Below, one piece after another: positions 1-5,397 of a DNA stretch of 5,397 nt; the stretch's first letter is position 1, and every line of letters begins with the position of its first letter. The notes beneath the pieces are model-generated. The model saw nothing but the letters and a program-made list of their open reading frames with translations, did not search any database and was not told where the DNA came from. Made by a program: the position numbers and the translations under genes. Source of the stretch: an uncultured Clostridium sp. (GTDB taxonomy: Bacteria > Bacillota > Clostridia > TANB77 > CAG-508); contig CANEFU010000082.1 of assembly GCA_947426875.1 (NCBI GenBank), positions 1 to 5,397 of the forward strand. The letters are read 5' to 3'.

Positions 1-43
1 CACTCATGCAGTTTTCCTCCGTCCCCAAAATCACCCAAAATCA
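1..43. repeat. Possible edge of an intergenic repeat element, with a 10-bp tandem repeat
   Basis: This stretch directly follows the adhE stop and is visibly richer in G/C than the rest of the window. CCCAAAATCA occurs twice, exactly and back to back, at 24-33 and 34-43. The minus strand reads GGGGACGGAGGAAAACTGC beyond the repeat. From memory, a GGGGACGG core resembles the short dispersed repeats found between genes in many Firmicutes, some of which are mobilised by Y1 (REP-associated) transposases. That family link is not verified. No terminator hairpin for adhE can be completed inside these bases, so either the repeat supplies one beyond the window edge or the terminator lies further out. 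It could also simply be the start of the next intergenic region. Confidence 0.3.
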
Positions 44-44
44 T

Positions 45-2657
45 TTAAATTTCTTTTCCATAATAGCTATCTAACAAAATCTGTTTCAATTCTGTAACAA
101 GTGGTAATCTTGGATTGGCATTTGTACATTGGTCTTCAAATGCTCTATCCGCCAACATATCTACTTTTGCTAAGAATTCTTGTTCTTCGATTCCTGCTTC
201 TTGGAAAGATTTTGGAATATTTAAATAGTCATTCATCTCTTGAATTTTTTTAATTAAGCTATTGATACCTTCTTCTTTATTATCTGCTTTTAATCCAACT
301 TTTTTTGCTAATTCATAATATTTTTCATCTGCAATAAAGTATTCATATTTTGGGAAAGATACAAATTTGGTTGGTTTTGAGCTATTATATTTGATAACAT
401 ATGGTAATAAAATAGCATTGATTCTACCATGTGGCAAATGGAATTCTGCTCCCACTTTATGAGCCAAAGAATGGTTAATTCCTAAAAATGCATTCGTAAA
501 TGCCATTCCTGCTAGCGTACTTGCATTATGCATTTTTTCTCTGGCTAATCTATTCGCTCCATCGTCATAAGCAACTTGCAAATATTTTAGAACAATTTCT
601 ACTGCTTTTTCTGCTAAACCATCTGTATAATCAGATGCCATATTGGATACATAAGCTTCTAAACTGTGAGTCAATACGTCCATTCCTGTATCTGCTGTAA
701 TAGATTTTGGTAAACTCATAACTAAGTCTGGGTCCACAATTGCTACATCTGGTGTTAATTCATAATCTGCCAATGGATATTTTTTATTTTTCTCTTTATC
801 TGTAATAACAGCAAAAGATGTTACTTCTGAGCCCGTTCCTGATGTCGTTGGAATAGCAACCATTTTACACTTAGTTCCTAGTTTTGGAAATTTATAAGTA
901 CGTTTTCTAATATCCATAAATTTCAATTTTAGCCCTTCTGCATCAGCATCTGGATGCTCGTAGAATAGCCACATTCCTTTTGCCGCATCGATTGGACTTC
1001 CTCCACCAACTGCAATAATAACATCTGGCTTAAAGTTATTCATAGCCTGTACACCTTTTTTTACCGTATCAAAGGATGGGTCTGATTCTACTTCACTAAA
1101 TATTTCAGAATGCACATATTGATTTCTTTTTCTTAAATGATATAGAATTTTATCTACATATCCTAATTTCATCATCCCTTCATCTGTTACGATAAAAGCT
1201 CTTTCGATATCTGGCATTTTTTCTAGGTACTGAATCGCACCTGCTTCAAAATATATTTTTTCTGGAATCTTAAACCATTGCATATTAACTCTCCTTTTGG
1301 CAACTCTTTTGATATTGATTAAATTAACAGATGATACATTCGCTGTTGTTGAATTTCCACCAAATGAACCACATCCTAGTGTTAGAGATGGCATATTCGT
1401 ATTGTAAATATCACCTATTGCTCCATGGGTAGATGGAGAGTTGACAATAATTCTTCCTGCTTTCATGTTTTTTGAAAATTTCAAATTCACTTCTCTATCT
1501 TCTGAATGAATAACAGCTGAATGACCAAGTCCTCCAAATTCTAGCAATCTTTCAGATTTTTCAATTCCTTCTTCTTCATTTTCTACTATATAATAAGTTA
1601 GTACGGGACTTAACTTTTCTTTTGAAAATGGATAATCTCTTCCAATTCCTTCTTCATATACAACAAGAACTTTCGTATCTTCTGGCACATCAAATCCTGC
1701 TTCTTTTGCTATGGTATAAGGAGATTGTCCTGGTACATGAGATTTTAATTTATATCCATATTCTTCATTGTATTCAAACATACTATTGGCTAGTTTTTCT
1801 TTTTCTTCTGGATTAATAAAATAGCATCCTGCTTCTTTCATCAATTTTTCAAATTCTTGATAAATTTCTCTATCGACTAAAACCGCTTGCTCAGATGCAC
1901 ATATCATTCCATTATCAAAAGCTTTTGATAACACTAAATCATTTACAGAAGTTCTTAATTTTGCACTTTTGTGAATATAGCATGGTACATTTCCAGGCCC
2001 TACTCCAAGTGCTGGCTTTCCACAAGAATAAGCTGCTTTTACCATACCCGTTCCTCCGGTTGCTAAAATCAAATTAACATCAGGATGATTCATTAGCAAT
2101 CTAGTAGCTAGCACACTTGGTTCTTCTATCCAAAGAATACAATTTTCTGGTGCTCCAGCTGCTATCGCTGCATCTCTTACGATTCTTGCTGCTTCACTAC
2201 TGCTTTTTTGAGCAGATGGATGAAAACCAAATATAATAACGTTTCTTGTTTTCGCTGCTATAATAGATTTAAACATAGTGGTAGAAGTTGGATTTGTAAC
2301 TGGTGTTACTCCCGCAATAATTCCAACTGGTTCTGCAATTTCTACATAATCTTCTTCTTTGTTTTCATTGATAATTCCCACTGTTTTTTCATATTTAATA
2401 CTATGATAAACATATTCTGTTGCAAACATATTCTTTGTTATTTTATCTTCATAAATTCCTCTTCCTGTTTCTTCTACTGCCATTTTAGCAAGCTCCATAT
2501 GGTGTTCTAATCCTGCCATTGACATAGCTTTTGTGATATTATCTACCGTTTCTTGGTCTAGCTTCAAATATTCTTTAGAAGCTATTTTTGCTTTTTCAAG
2601 TAGTTCATTTATCATATTTTGAACTTTTTGTTCTTCTTGGTTTATGTTTTCAGACAT
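45..2657 (-). CDS. adhE: Bifunctional acetaldehyde-CoA dehydrogenase / iron-dependent alcohol dehydrogenase (AdhE)
   Basis: This 870-residue cytoplasmic enzyme performs two NADH-dependent steps: acetyl-CoA to acetaldehyde, then acetaldehyde to ethanol, which regenerates NAD+ during fermentation. The N-terminal half (about 1-440) is a CoA-acylating aldehyde dehydrogenase with the catalytic Cys253 in DNGMICASEQ and the GPGNVP loop near 220. A linker containing VAKRRVNMQWFKIPEKIYF (452-470) leads to the C-terminal iron-type alcohol dehydrogenase (about 460-870). That half has the nucleotide-binding GGGSPIDAAKG (551-561) and likely Fe ligands Asp660, His664, His729 and His743, whose spacing fits that of E. 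coli AdhE. Length is normal for the family (about 860-890) and both active sites look intact. The ATG is set by GAGGAGGA at 2664-2671, six bases upstream. The gene has its own promoter and appears monocistronic, at least on its 5' side. AdhE of this type usually assembles into spirosome filaments (family knowledge). Confidence 0.97.
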   Translation of the reverse strand: MSENINQEEQKVQNMINELLEKAKIASKEYLKLDQETVDNITKAMSMAGLEHHMELAKMAVEETGRGIYEDKITKNMFATEYVYHSIKYEKTVGIINENKEEDYVEIAEPVGIIAGVTPVTNPTSTTMFKSIIAAKTRNVIIFGFHPSAQKSSSEAARIVRDAAIAAGAPENCILWIEEPSVLATRLLMNHPDVNLILATGGTGMVKAAYSCGKPALGVGPGNVPCYIHKSAKLRTSVNDLVLSKAFDNGMICASEQAVLVDREIYQEFEKLMKEAGCYFINPEEKEKLANSMFEYNEEYGYKLKSHVPGQSPYTIAKEAGFDVPEDTKVLVVYEEGIGRDYPFSKEKLSPVLTYYIVENEEEGIEKSERLLEFGGLGHSAVIHSEDREVNLKFSKNMKAGRIIVNSPSTHGAIGDIYNTNMPSLTLGCGSFGGNSTTANVSSVNLINIKRVAKRRVNMQWFKIPEKIYFEAGAIQYLEKMPDIERAFIVTDEGMMKLGYVDKILYHLRKRNQYVHSEIFSEVESDPSFDTVKKGVQAMNNFKPDVIIAVGGGSPIDAAKGMWLFYEHPDADAEGLKLKFMDIRKRTYKFPKLGTKCKMVAIPTTSGTGSEVTSFAVITDKEKNKKYPLADYELTPDVAIVDPDLVMSLPKSITADTGMDVLTHSLEAYVSNMASDYTDGLAEKAVEIVLKYLQVAYDDGANRLAREKMHNASTLAGMAFTNAFLGINHSLAHKVGAEFHLPHGRINAILLPYVIKYNSSKPTKFVSFPKYEYFIADEKYYELAKKVGLKADNKEEGINSLIKKIQEMNDYLNIPKSFQEAGIEEQEFLAKVDMLADRAFEDQCTNANPRLPLVTELKQILLDSYYGKEI

Positions 2658-2696
2658 ACTGATTCCTCCTCATTCGTATTTAGTTTAACCATAATT

Positions 2697-2724
2697 ATTA
2701 TATATTATTAGAAAAATTTGTCAA
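2697..2724 (-). promoter_or_regulatory. Sigma-A type promoter of adhE
   Basis: On the minus strand there is a perfect -35 box TTGACA (2719-2724), a 16-base spacer and a perfect -10 box TATAAT (2697-2702). Transcription would begin near 2690, giving a leader of about 33 bases that contains the AGGAGG ribosome binding site. The match to consensus suggests high basal strength. I see no convincing Rex palindrome or catabolite-repression (cre) site overlapping it. Confidence 0.8.
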
Positions 2725-2785
2725 GAATTTAAAATTGCTAATTCGAAATTTTTTTGATTTTTTGTTACGATTCTTTTAAAACTAG

Positions 2786-2821
2786 AAAAAAGGTAATAGC
2801 CATTATTCTACTACCTTTTTT
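2786..2821 (-). terminator. Rho-independent terminator of the M23 peptidase gene
   Basis: The arms at 2786-2799 and 2808-2821 form a 14-bp stem around an 8-base loop. Read on the minus strand, AAAAAAGGTAGTAG pairs with CTATTACCTTTTTT with a single G-U wobble, and the second arm ends in a run of six T. In the plus orientation that position is an A-C mismatch, so the minus strand is favoured. It begins five bases after the peptidase stop codon and lies upstream of the adhE promoter, so it insulates adhE from the gene before it. Confidence 0.85.
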
Positions 2822-2826
2822 CAATA

Positions 2827-3852
2827 CTACTTATACAAATAATTTTGTGGATTAACATGTTCTCCATCGATTCTAATTTCTAGATGTAAATGACTACCTG
2901 TTGAATTACCAGTTGAGCCAACTGCTGCAATCACTTCTCCAGCTTCTACTTTTTGCCCCACTTTAACATACATTTTACTGGTGTGGGCATACCATGTTTC
3001 TAATCCATTTCCGTGTTCTACTTTTACTAAATTTCCATAAGCTCCACTATAACTAGCTGCTGTTACTGTACCAGAAGCTACTACTTGGATTGGTGTTCCT
3101 GTTGGTGTAGCAATATCTAACCCTGTATGAGTAGATTTTCGAATTCTACTACTTACACCATATCGAGAAGTAATCGTTCCTGCTACTGGCATATATGCCA
3201 ATTTAATCCCTTTGATTTCTGGCATATTGTTAATTCTTTCTTCCTCTTCTTTCTGTTTTTCTATTTTCTCTAACTTTTCTGCAATTTTAGTTTGAATATC
3301 GCTTTTGGCAACTTCAAGCTCTGTTGTTTTTACTTCCTCTTCTTTTTCTGTATATTTTTCTATAATGCTTAAATCTAATTCTTCTTGTTTTTCTTCTTTT
3401 ACTTTGTTAATTAATTCCTCTGCTTCTTCCAAAGTATCTACTGAGTCTACTGTTTCATTATTTAAAGCAATTTCATAATATTTATAAGTAATCGCTACAT
3501 CCTGTTTTACGGTTGCTACTACTTCCTCTTCTTTTGTTTCGATTGCTCTGTCTACAAATTTTAACTCGTATTCTGGCTGCGTTGTAATATCTATGGTATC
3601 TACATTTTTATCTGCTTTTTCCATAACACTTTCCTTTACGGTTTCTTCTAAAGCATCCTTATTTTGTATATATCCTAATTCTTTTCCAGAAATACTTACT
3701 TTATAGACTGGTTTGTATTTTGTTATTACCATCGTGATAATAAGACCAAAGGCTAACACTGCAATGTTAAAATACTTAAAAATTTCTTTTGTATAGTATT
3801 TTAATTTTCTTTTTAAAATAAAATCCACTCTCCTTCTTGAATTTTTTAACAC
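2827..3852 (-). CDS. Membrane-anchored M23 family zinc metallopeptidase (peptidoglycan endopeptidase)
   Basis: This protein of up to 341 residues probably cuts peptide bonds in peptidoglycan on the outer face of the membrane. A basic N-terminus is followed by one membrane segment (about 29-44, FNIAVLAFGLIITMVI). Next come two related extracytoplasmic segments (about 50-114 and 126-176), a Glu/Lys-rich, probably coiled-coil stretch (about 140-208), and a C-terminal M23 (LytM/lysostaphin-type) domain (about 219-341). The catalytic set is complete: His242 and Asp246 in HTGLD, His290 in YAHTS, and His321/His323 in HLHLE. By family knowledge His242, Asp246 and His323 bind zinc. It is therefore likely an active enzyme, not a degenerate SpoIIQ- or EnvC-like scaffold. 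The start is uncertain. The GTG at 3852 is the first possible codon after an in-frame TAG but has no RBS, while a strong RBS-like AAGGAGA lies inside the frame. Its role (growth, division or sporulation) cannot be told from its neighbours. Confidence 0.9.
   Translation of the reverse strand: MLKNSRRRVDFILKRKLKYYTKEIFKYFNIAVLAFGLIITMVITKYKPVYKVSISGKELGYIQNKDALEETVKESVMEKADKNVDTIDITTQPEYELKFVDRAIETKEEEVVATVKQDVAITYKYYEIALNNETVDSVDTLEEAEELINKVKEEKQEELDLSIIEKYTEKEEEVKTTELEVAKSDIQTKIAEKLEKIEKQKEEEERINNMPEIKGIKLAYMPVAGTITSRYGVSSRIRKSTHTGLDIATPTGTPIQVVASGTVTAASYSGAYGNLVKVEHGNGLETWYAHTSKMYVKVGQKVEAGEVIAAVGSTGNSTGSHLHLEIRIDGEHVNPQNYLYK
3829..3835 (-). promoter_or_regulatory. Internal Shine-Dalgarno sequence that questions the peptidase start
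   Basis: The minus strand reads AGAAGGAGA here, inside codons 6-8 of the longest peptidase frame. It is followed by an in-frame GTG (codon 9, 3828-3826) with no gap, and by an in-frame ATT (codon 12, 3819-3817) nine bases later, which is ideal spacing. No ATG or TTG lies nearby in frame. Either translation starts at codon 9 or 12, or it begins at the GTG at 3852 on an almost leaderless transcript and this motif is incidental. The membrane segment and everything after it are kept under every option. Confidence 0.5.
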
Positions 3853-3863
3853 GACTAAAGTCT

Positions 3864-3892
3864 ATTATACTACATATTCTTTCCAAAATCAA
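3864..3892 (-). promoter_or_regulatory. Sigma-A type promoter of the M23 peptidase gene
   Basis: On the minus strand there is a -35 box TTGATT (3887-3892, 4 of 6 to consensus), a 17-base spacer and a perfect -10 box TATAAT (3864-3869). The predicted start point near 3857 lies only about 5 bases before the GTG at 3852. The small palindrome GACT-AA-AGTC (3853-3862) sits over the start point and could be chance. Confidence 0.65.
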
Positions 3893-4139
3893 ATTATGTA
3901 TACCGTTTTTGTCCCAATTTGCCAAATTTTTTACAAATTTTATGCCTATTTCTTGCTATTTACCCTGTTTTTTCTTCATTTTCCTTGTTTTTCCTTTTAT
4001 TTGCTCTTCTTTTCTTTATTCATTGATTGCTTATTACTATTTTATTCCTACTTTCCACTAAAATATCATATGCTCTTTTTAAAAAATTATTATTTTCTTT
4101 TATATTAACTTATATGTTTCATTTGTATGTTCTAGTTTC

Positions 4140-4168
4140 TGTAAATTTAAACTATAAAATGCTATATT
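4140..4168 (+). promoter_or_regulatory. Probable extended -10 promoter of the XRE regulator gene
   Basis: A TG at 4160-4161 one base before TATATT (4163-4168, 5 of 6 to TATAAT) forms an extended -10 element. The -35 position 17 bases upstream, TGTAAA (4140-4145), is weak, as is usual for extended -10 promoters. Transcription would start near 4175, giving a leader of about 70 bases that contains the inverted repeats listed separately. A second A/T-rich candidate, TATAAA at 4153-4158, has no usable -35 box. Confidence 0.45.
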
Positions 4169-4189
4169 AATAAACATAGAATAGAAAGG

Positions 4190-4230
4190 TTCTAAGTTTG
4201 AAACAATCAAACTTAATTTATACCTTAGAA
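4190..4230 (+). promoter_or_regulatory. Nested inverted repeats in the XRE leader: possible operator or RNA switch
   Basis: There is a perfect 8-bp inverted repeat, TAAGTTTG (4193-4200) and CAAACTTA (4208-4215), around a 7-base centre. A second perfect 7-bp pair, TTCTAAG (4190-4196) and CTTAGAA (4224-4230), shares bases 4193-4196 with the first, so the two hairpins exclude each other. The second would pair bases adjoining and overlapping the RBS AGAAAGGA (4227-4234). TAGAAAGG also occurs twice, at 4182-4189 and 4226-4233. The first dyad is a plausible autoregulatory operator for an XRE protein (inference). Confidence 0.4.
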
Positions 4231-4246
4231 AGGAATGGTATTAGAT

Positions 4247-4585
4247 ATGGCATTAGATTATACAGTAATCGGTCAAAGAATTAAGCAAGCAAGACTTGCC
4301 AAAAATTTAACGCAAGAAGATTTAGCAGAACAAATTGATATTTCCGTTGCTTTTTTAAGTAGAGTAGAAAGAGGAAATTCTCATATAAATTTAAAAAGAT
4401 TAAATCAATTATGTGGATTATTAGATGTTACAGAAGGATATGTTTTAAATGGTGCTTCTAGTAATTCTAAAAACTACCTAAATAAAGAATTTTCTGAATT
4501 AATAAAAGGTTGCTCTCCAGAAAAACAAAAGTTAATTTACAATGTAGCAAAAGCAATTGTTGAAACAGATATGGAAGCAGAATAA
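4247..4585 (+). CDS. XRE-family helix-turn-helix transcriptional regulator
   Basis: This small cytoplasmic protein (112 residues from the chosen start) probably binds DNA as a dimer. Counting from the chosen Met, a Cro/C1-type domain spans about residues 6-68. Its helix-turn-helix begins at LTQEDLAEQI and its recognition helix includes SVAFLSRVERG, both close to family consensus. A short C-terminal helical tail (about 78-108, with GCSPEKQKLIYNVAKAI) is of a kind common on small clostridial XRE proteins and may mediate dimerisation. No metal- or ligand-binding domain is visible. An in-frame ATG at 4235 would add four residues, but it directly abuts the RBS AGAAAGGA (4227-4234). The ATG at 4247 has a 12-base gap, long but workable, so I prefer it. 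The gene lies between a dyad-containing leader and a terminator, which suggests it is transcribed alone. Its target is unknown. Autoregulation, or control of pflB 176 bases downstream, are guesses from position. Confidence 0.88.
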   Translation: MALDYTVIGQRIKQARLAKNLTQEDLAEQIDISVAFLSRVERGNSHINLKRLNQLCGLLDVTEGYVLNGASSNSKNYLNKEFSELIKGCSPEKQKLIYNVAKAIVETDMEAE

Positions 4586-4594
4586 AATTTAGGT

Positions 4595-4626
4595 AAAAAA
4601 CCAGTATGCAAAAATATTGGTTTTTT
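4595..4626 (+). terminator. Rho-independent terminator of the XRE gene
   Basis: AAAAAACCAGTAT (4595-4607) pairs with ATATTGGTTTTTT (4614-4626), 13 bp with one G-U wobble, around a 6-base loop GCAAAA. The T-run of the second arm is followed by more T-rich sequence. It starts 9 bases after the stop codon and separates the regulator from pflB. The stem is mostly A-U, so it may be leaky. Confidence 0.75.
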
Positions 4627-4682
4627 GTTGTTTTTGCAACAGTATCTTTTTCAAAAATTATATATATTTAGTTTCTAAAACA

Positions 4683-4711
4683 TTGCGAATATTTTTTACA
4701 TATGATATGAT
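4683..4711 (+). promoter_or_regulatory. Sigma-A type promoter of pflB
   Basis: There is a -35 box TTGCGA (4683-4688, 4 of 6), a 17-base spacer and a -10 box TATGAT (4706-4711, 5 of 6). The start point would fall near 4718, giving a leader of about 44 bases. An imperfect inverted repeat, TTTACATAT (4695-4703) and ATATGTTAA (4724-4732, 8 of 9), brackets the -10 box and could be an operator. Confidence 0.55.
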
Positions 4712-4716
4712 AATAT

Positions 4717-4735
4717 TTGTGAAATATGTTAATAA
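4717..4735 (+). promoter_or_regulatory. Rex-like operator candidate at the pflB start point
   Basis: TTGTGAA (4717-4723) equals the left half of the Gram-positive Rex box TTGTGAA-N4-TTCACAA. TTAATAA (4729-4735) matches the clostridial right half TTAACAA at 6 of 7 positions, but the gap is 5 bases where Rex boxes have 4. It overlaps the predicted transcription start, a suitable place for NADH-sensing repression of a fermentation gene. AT-rich DNA makes chance matches easy. Confidence 0.25.
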
Positions 4736-4761
4736 TAAGAATACAATAAGGAGGTAATGAT

Positions 4762-5397
4762 ATGAAATTTGAACAATGGAATGGATTTAATTCAGGAGAT
4801 TGGCAAGAAGAAATAAATGTTAGAGATTTTATTCAAAAGAACTATACACCTTATGAAGGAAACGATAGCTTTTTAGCCGAAGCTACTGAAAAAACAAAAA
4901 AATTATGGAATGAAGTATTAGATTTATACAAGAAAGAACACGATGCACCTGGTGGCGTTTTAGATATAGACACCAAAATAGCTTCTACGGTATCTAGCCA
5001 TGATGCTGGTTATATTAATAAAGATTTAGAAGATATTGTTGGGCTTCAAACCGATGCTCCTCTTAAAAGAGCAATTATGCCATTTGGAGGAATTAGGATT
5101 GTAGAAAAATCTTGTGAAGCCTATGGAAGAAAAGTAGACCCAGAAACAGACGAAATCTTTCACAAATATAGAAAAACACACAACGATGGTGTATTCAGCG
5201 TTTATACACCAGATATAAGAGCTGCTAGAAGTTCTCATTTAATCACAGGACTTCCTGATGGTTATGGACGTGGAAGAATTATTGGAGATTATAGAAGAGT
5301 TGCGTTATATGGAGTAGACGCTTTAATTGAAGAAAAGAAACAAGAATTAGATGTTTTAAATGTAGATGAATTAACAGACGCAATTATTCGTGAAAGA
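4762..5397 (+). CDS. pflB: Pyruvate formate-lyase (formate C-acetyltransferase), 5' part
   Basis: This cytoplasmic glycyl-radical enzyme converts pyruvate and CoA to acetyl-CoA and formate without oxygen, feeding acetyl-CoA to AdhE for ethanol formation. The first 212 codons are present and the frame is open at the window edge. Family members are about 740-760 residues, so roughly 70% lies outside. The N-terminus aligns with E. coli PflB through GDWQEEINVRDFIQKNYTPYEG (11-33, minor changes), SSHDAGYI (78-85), VGLQTDAPLKRAIMPFGG (93-110), EIFHKYRKTHNDGVF (131-145) and ITGLPDGYGRGRIIGDYRRV (161-180). The two catalytic cysteines and the C-terminal radical glycine are beyond the window and cannot be checked. 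The start is firm: AAGGAGGT (4748-4755) lies 6 bases before the ATG. The activating enzyme gene pflA is usually nearby, often just downstream. The degree of match favours true PflB over glycerol dehydratase or choline lyase relatives. Confidence 0.96.
   Translation, partial: MKFEQWNGFNSGDWQEEINVRDFIQKNYTPYEGNDSFLAEATEKTKKLWNEVLDLYKKEHDAPGGVLDIDTKIASTVSSHDAGYINKDLEDIVGLQTDAPLKRAIMPFGGIRIVEKSCEAYGRKVDPETDEIFHKYRKTHNDGVFSVYTPDIRAARSSHLITGLPDGYGRGRIIGDYRRVALYGVDALIEEKKQELDVLNVDELTDAIIRER

Larger units (their letters stand above)
3853..4234. other. Divergent intergenic spacer, strongly pyrimidine-rich on the plus strand
   Basis: This spacer separates the leftward peptidase gene from the rightward XRE gene. 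Its left end holds the peptidase promoter. Its right end, from about 4140, holds the probable XRE promoter and leader. The middle is almost pure pyrimidine on the plus strand: only 12 of the 80 bases from 3941 to 4020 are purines. Two plus-strand open frames of about 70 codons cross it (from 3837 and from 3896), but they have no ribosome binding site and encode only the Phe/Leu/Tyr-rich strings expected of T-rich DNA, so I do not call them genes. No RNA gene was recognised. Confidence 0.7.

Noticed and set aside
500..2510. Open frames of 60-100 codons on the plus strand inside adhE
   Set aside because: They lie entirely antisense to an intact, highly conserved gene and show no RBS or recognisable motif.
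2763..2780. A TTGTTA half-site upstream of adhE as a Rex operator
   Set aside because: The second half does not resemble TTAACAA at any sensible spacing, and it lies about 40 bases upstream of the -35 box.
3919..3935. A WalR-like direct repeat upstream of the peptidase gene (minus strand TGTAAA-N5-TGGCAA)
   Set aside because: Only the first hexamer fits the TGTWAH consensus. The second matches 4 of 6 positions, which is expected by chance in such AT-rich DNA.
3837..4108. Two overlapping plus-strand open frames encoding Phe/Leu/Tyr-rich, membrane-like peptides
   Set aside because: They have no RBS, one overlaps the peptidase start on the opposite strand, and the composition is just what T-rich DNA yields in any frame.
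4198..4300. A possible TTG-started leader peptide overlapping the XRE start, preceded by TAGAAAGG at 4182-4189
   Set aside because: The start codon is weak, the frame runs into the XRE gene out of phase, and its product has no recognisable feature.
5026..5238. A 70-codon minus-strand frame inside pflB
   Set aside because: It is antisense to strongly conserved pflB coding sequence and has no supporting signals.
1..5397. CRISPR array, tRNA or rRNA gene, complete insertion sequence, toxin-antitoxin or defence system
   Set aside because: There are no regularly spaced repeats, no cloverleaf or rRNA sequence, no transposase and no partner genes. The lone XRE gene has no adjacent toxin-like frame.

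Overview
The window looks like chromosome from a low-GC, anaerobic, fermentative Gram-positive bacterium of the Clostridia type. The evidence is very AT-rich DNA, AGA as the main arginine codon, strong AGGAGG-type ribosome binding sites, a fused AdhE, and a pyruvate formate-lyase whose start closely matches the known family. No species can be named from the sequence alone.

Layout. Two genes lie on the minus strand on the left and two on the plus strand on the right, separated by a 380-base divergent spacer. From left to right: a short GC-richer edge (1-43) that looks like part of an intergenic repeat; adhE, bifunctional acetaldehyde-CoA/alcohol dehydrogenase (45-2657, minus), with its own consensus promoter and RBS; a rho-independent terminator (2786-2821) that ends the next minus-strand gene; a membrane-anchored M23 zinc metallopeptidase (2827-3852, minus) with an uncertain start; the pyrimidine-rich spacer; a small XRE-family DNA-binding regulator (4247-4585, plus) with a hairpin-forming leader and a terminator (4595-4626); and the first 212 codons of pflB (4762 to the window end, plus), with its own promoter and a near-perfect RBS.

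How the genes relate. PflB cleaves pyruvate with CoA to acetyl-CoA and formate. AdhE reduces acetyl-CoA through acetaldehyde to ethanol and regenerates NAD+. Together they form the mixed-acid/ethanol branch of anaerobic sugar fermentation. The M23 peptidase is a cell-wall enzyme with no obvious link to fermentation. The XRE regulator lies just upstream of pflB, but a terminator separates them, so it is probably transcribed alone. Whether it controls pflB or adhE cannot be decided here.

I found no CRISPR array, complete insertion sequence, tRNA, rRNA, phage gene or recognisable defence system. The genes are ordinary. The points worth a second look are regulatory or at gene starts: the peptidase start codon, the hairpins in the regulator's leader, a Rex-like half-site pair at the pflB start point, and the repeat-like left edge.
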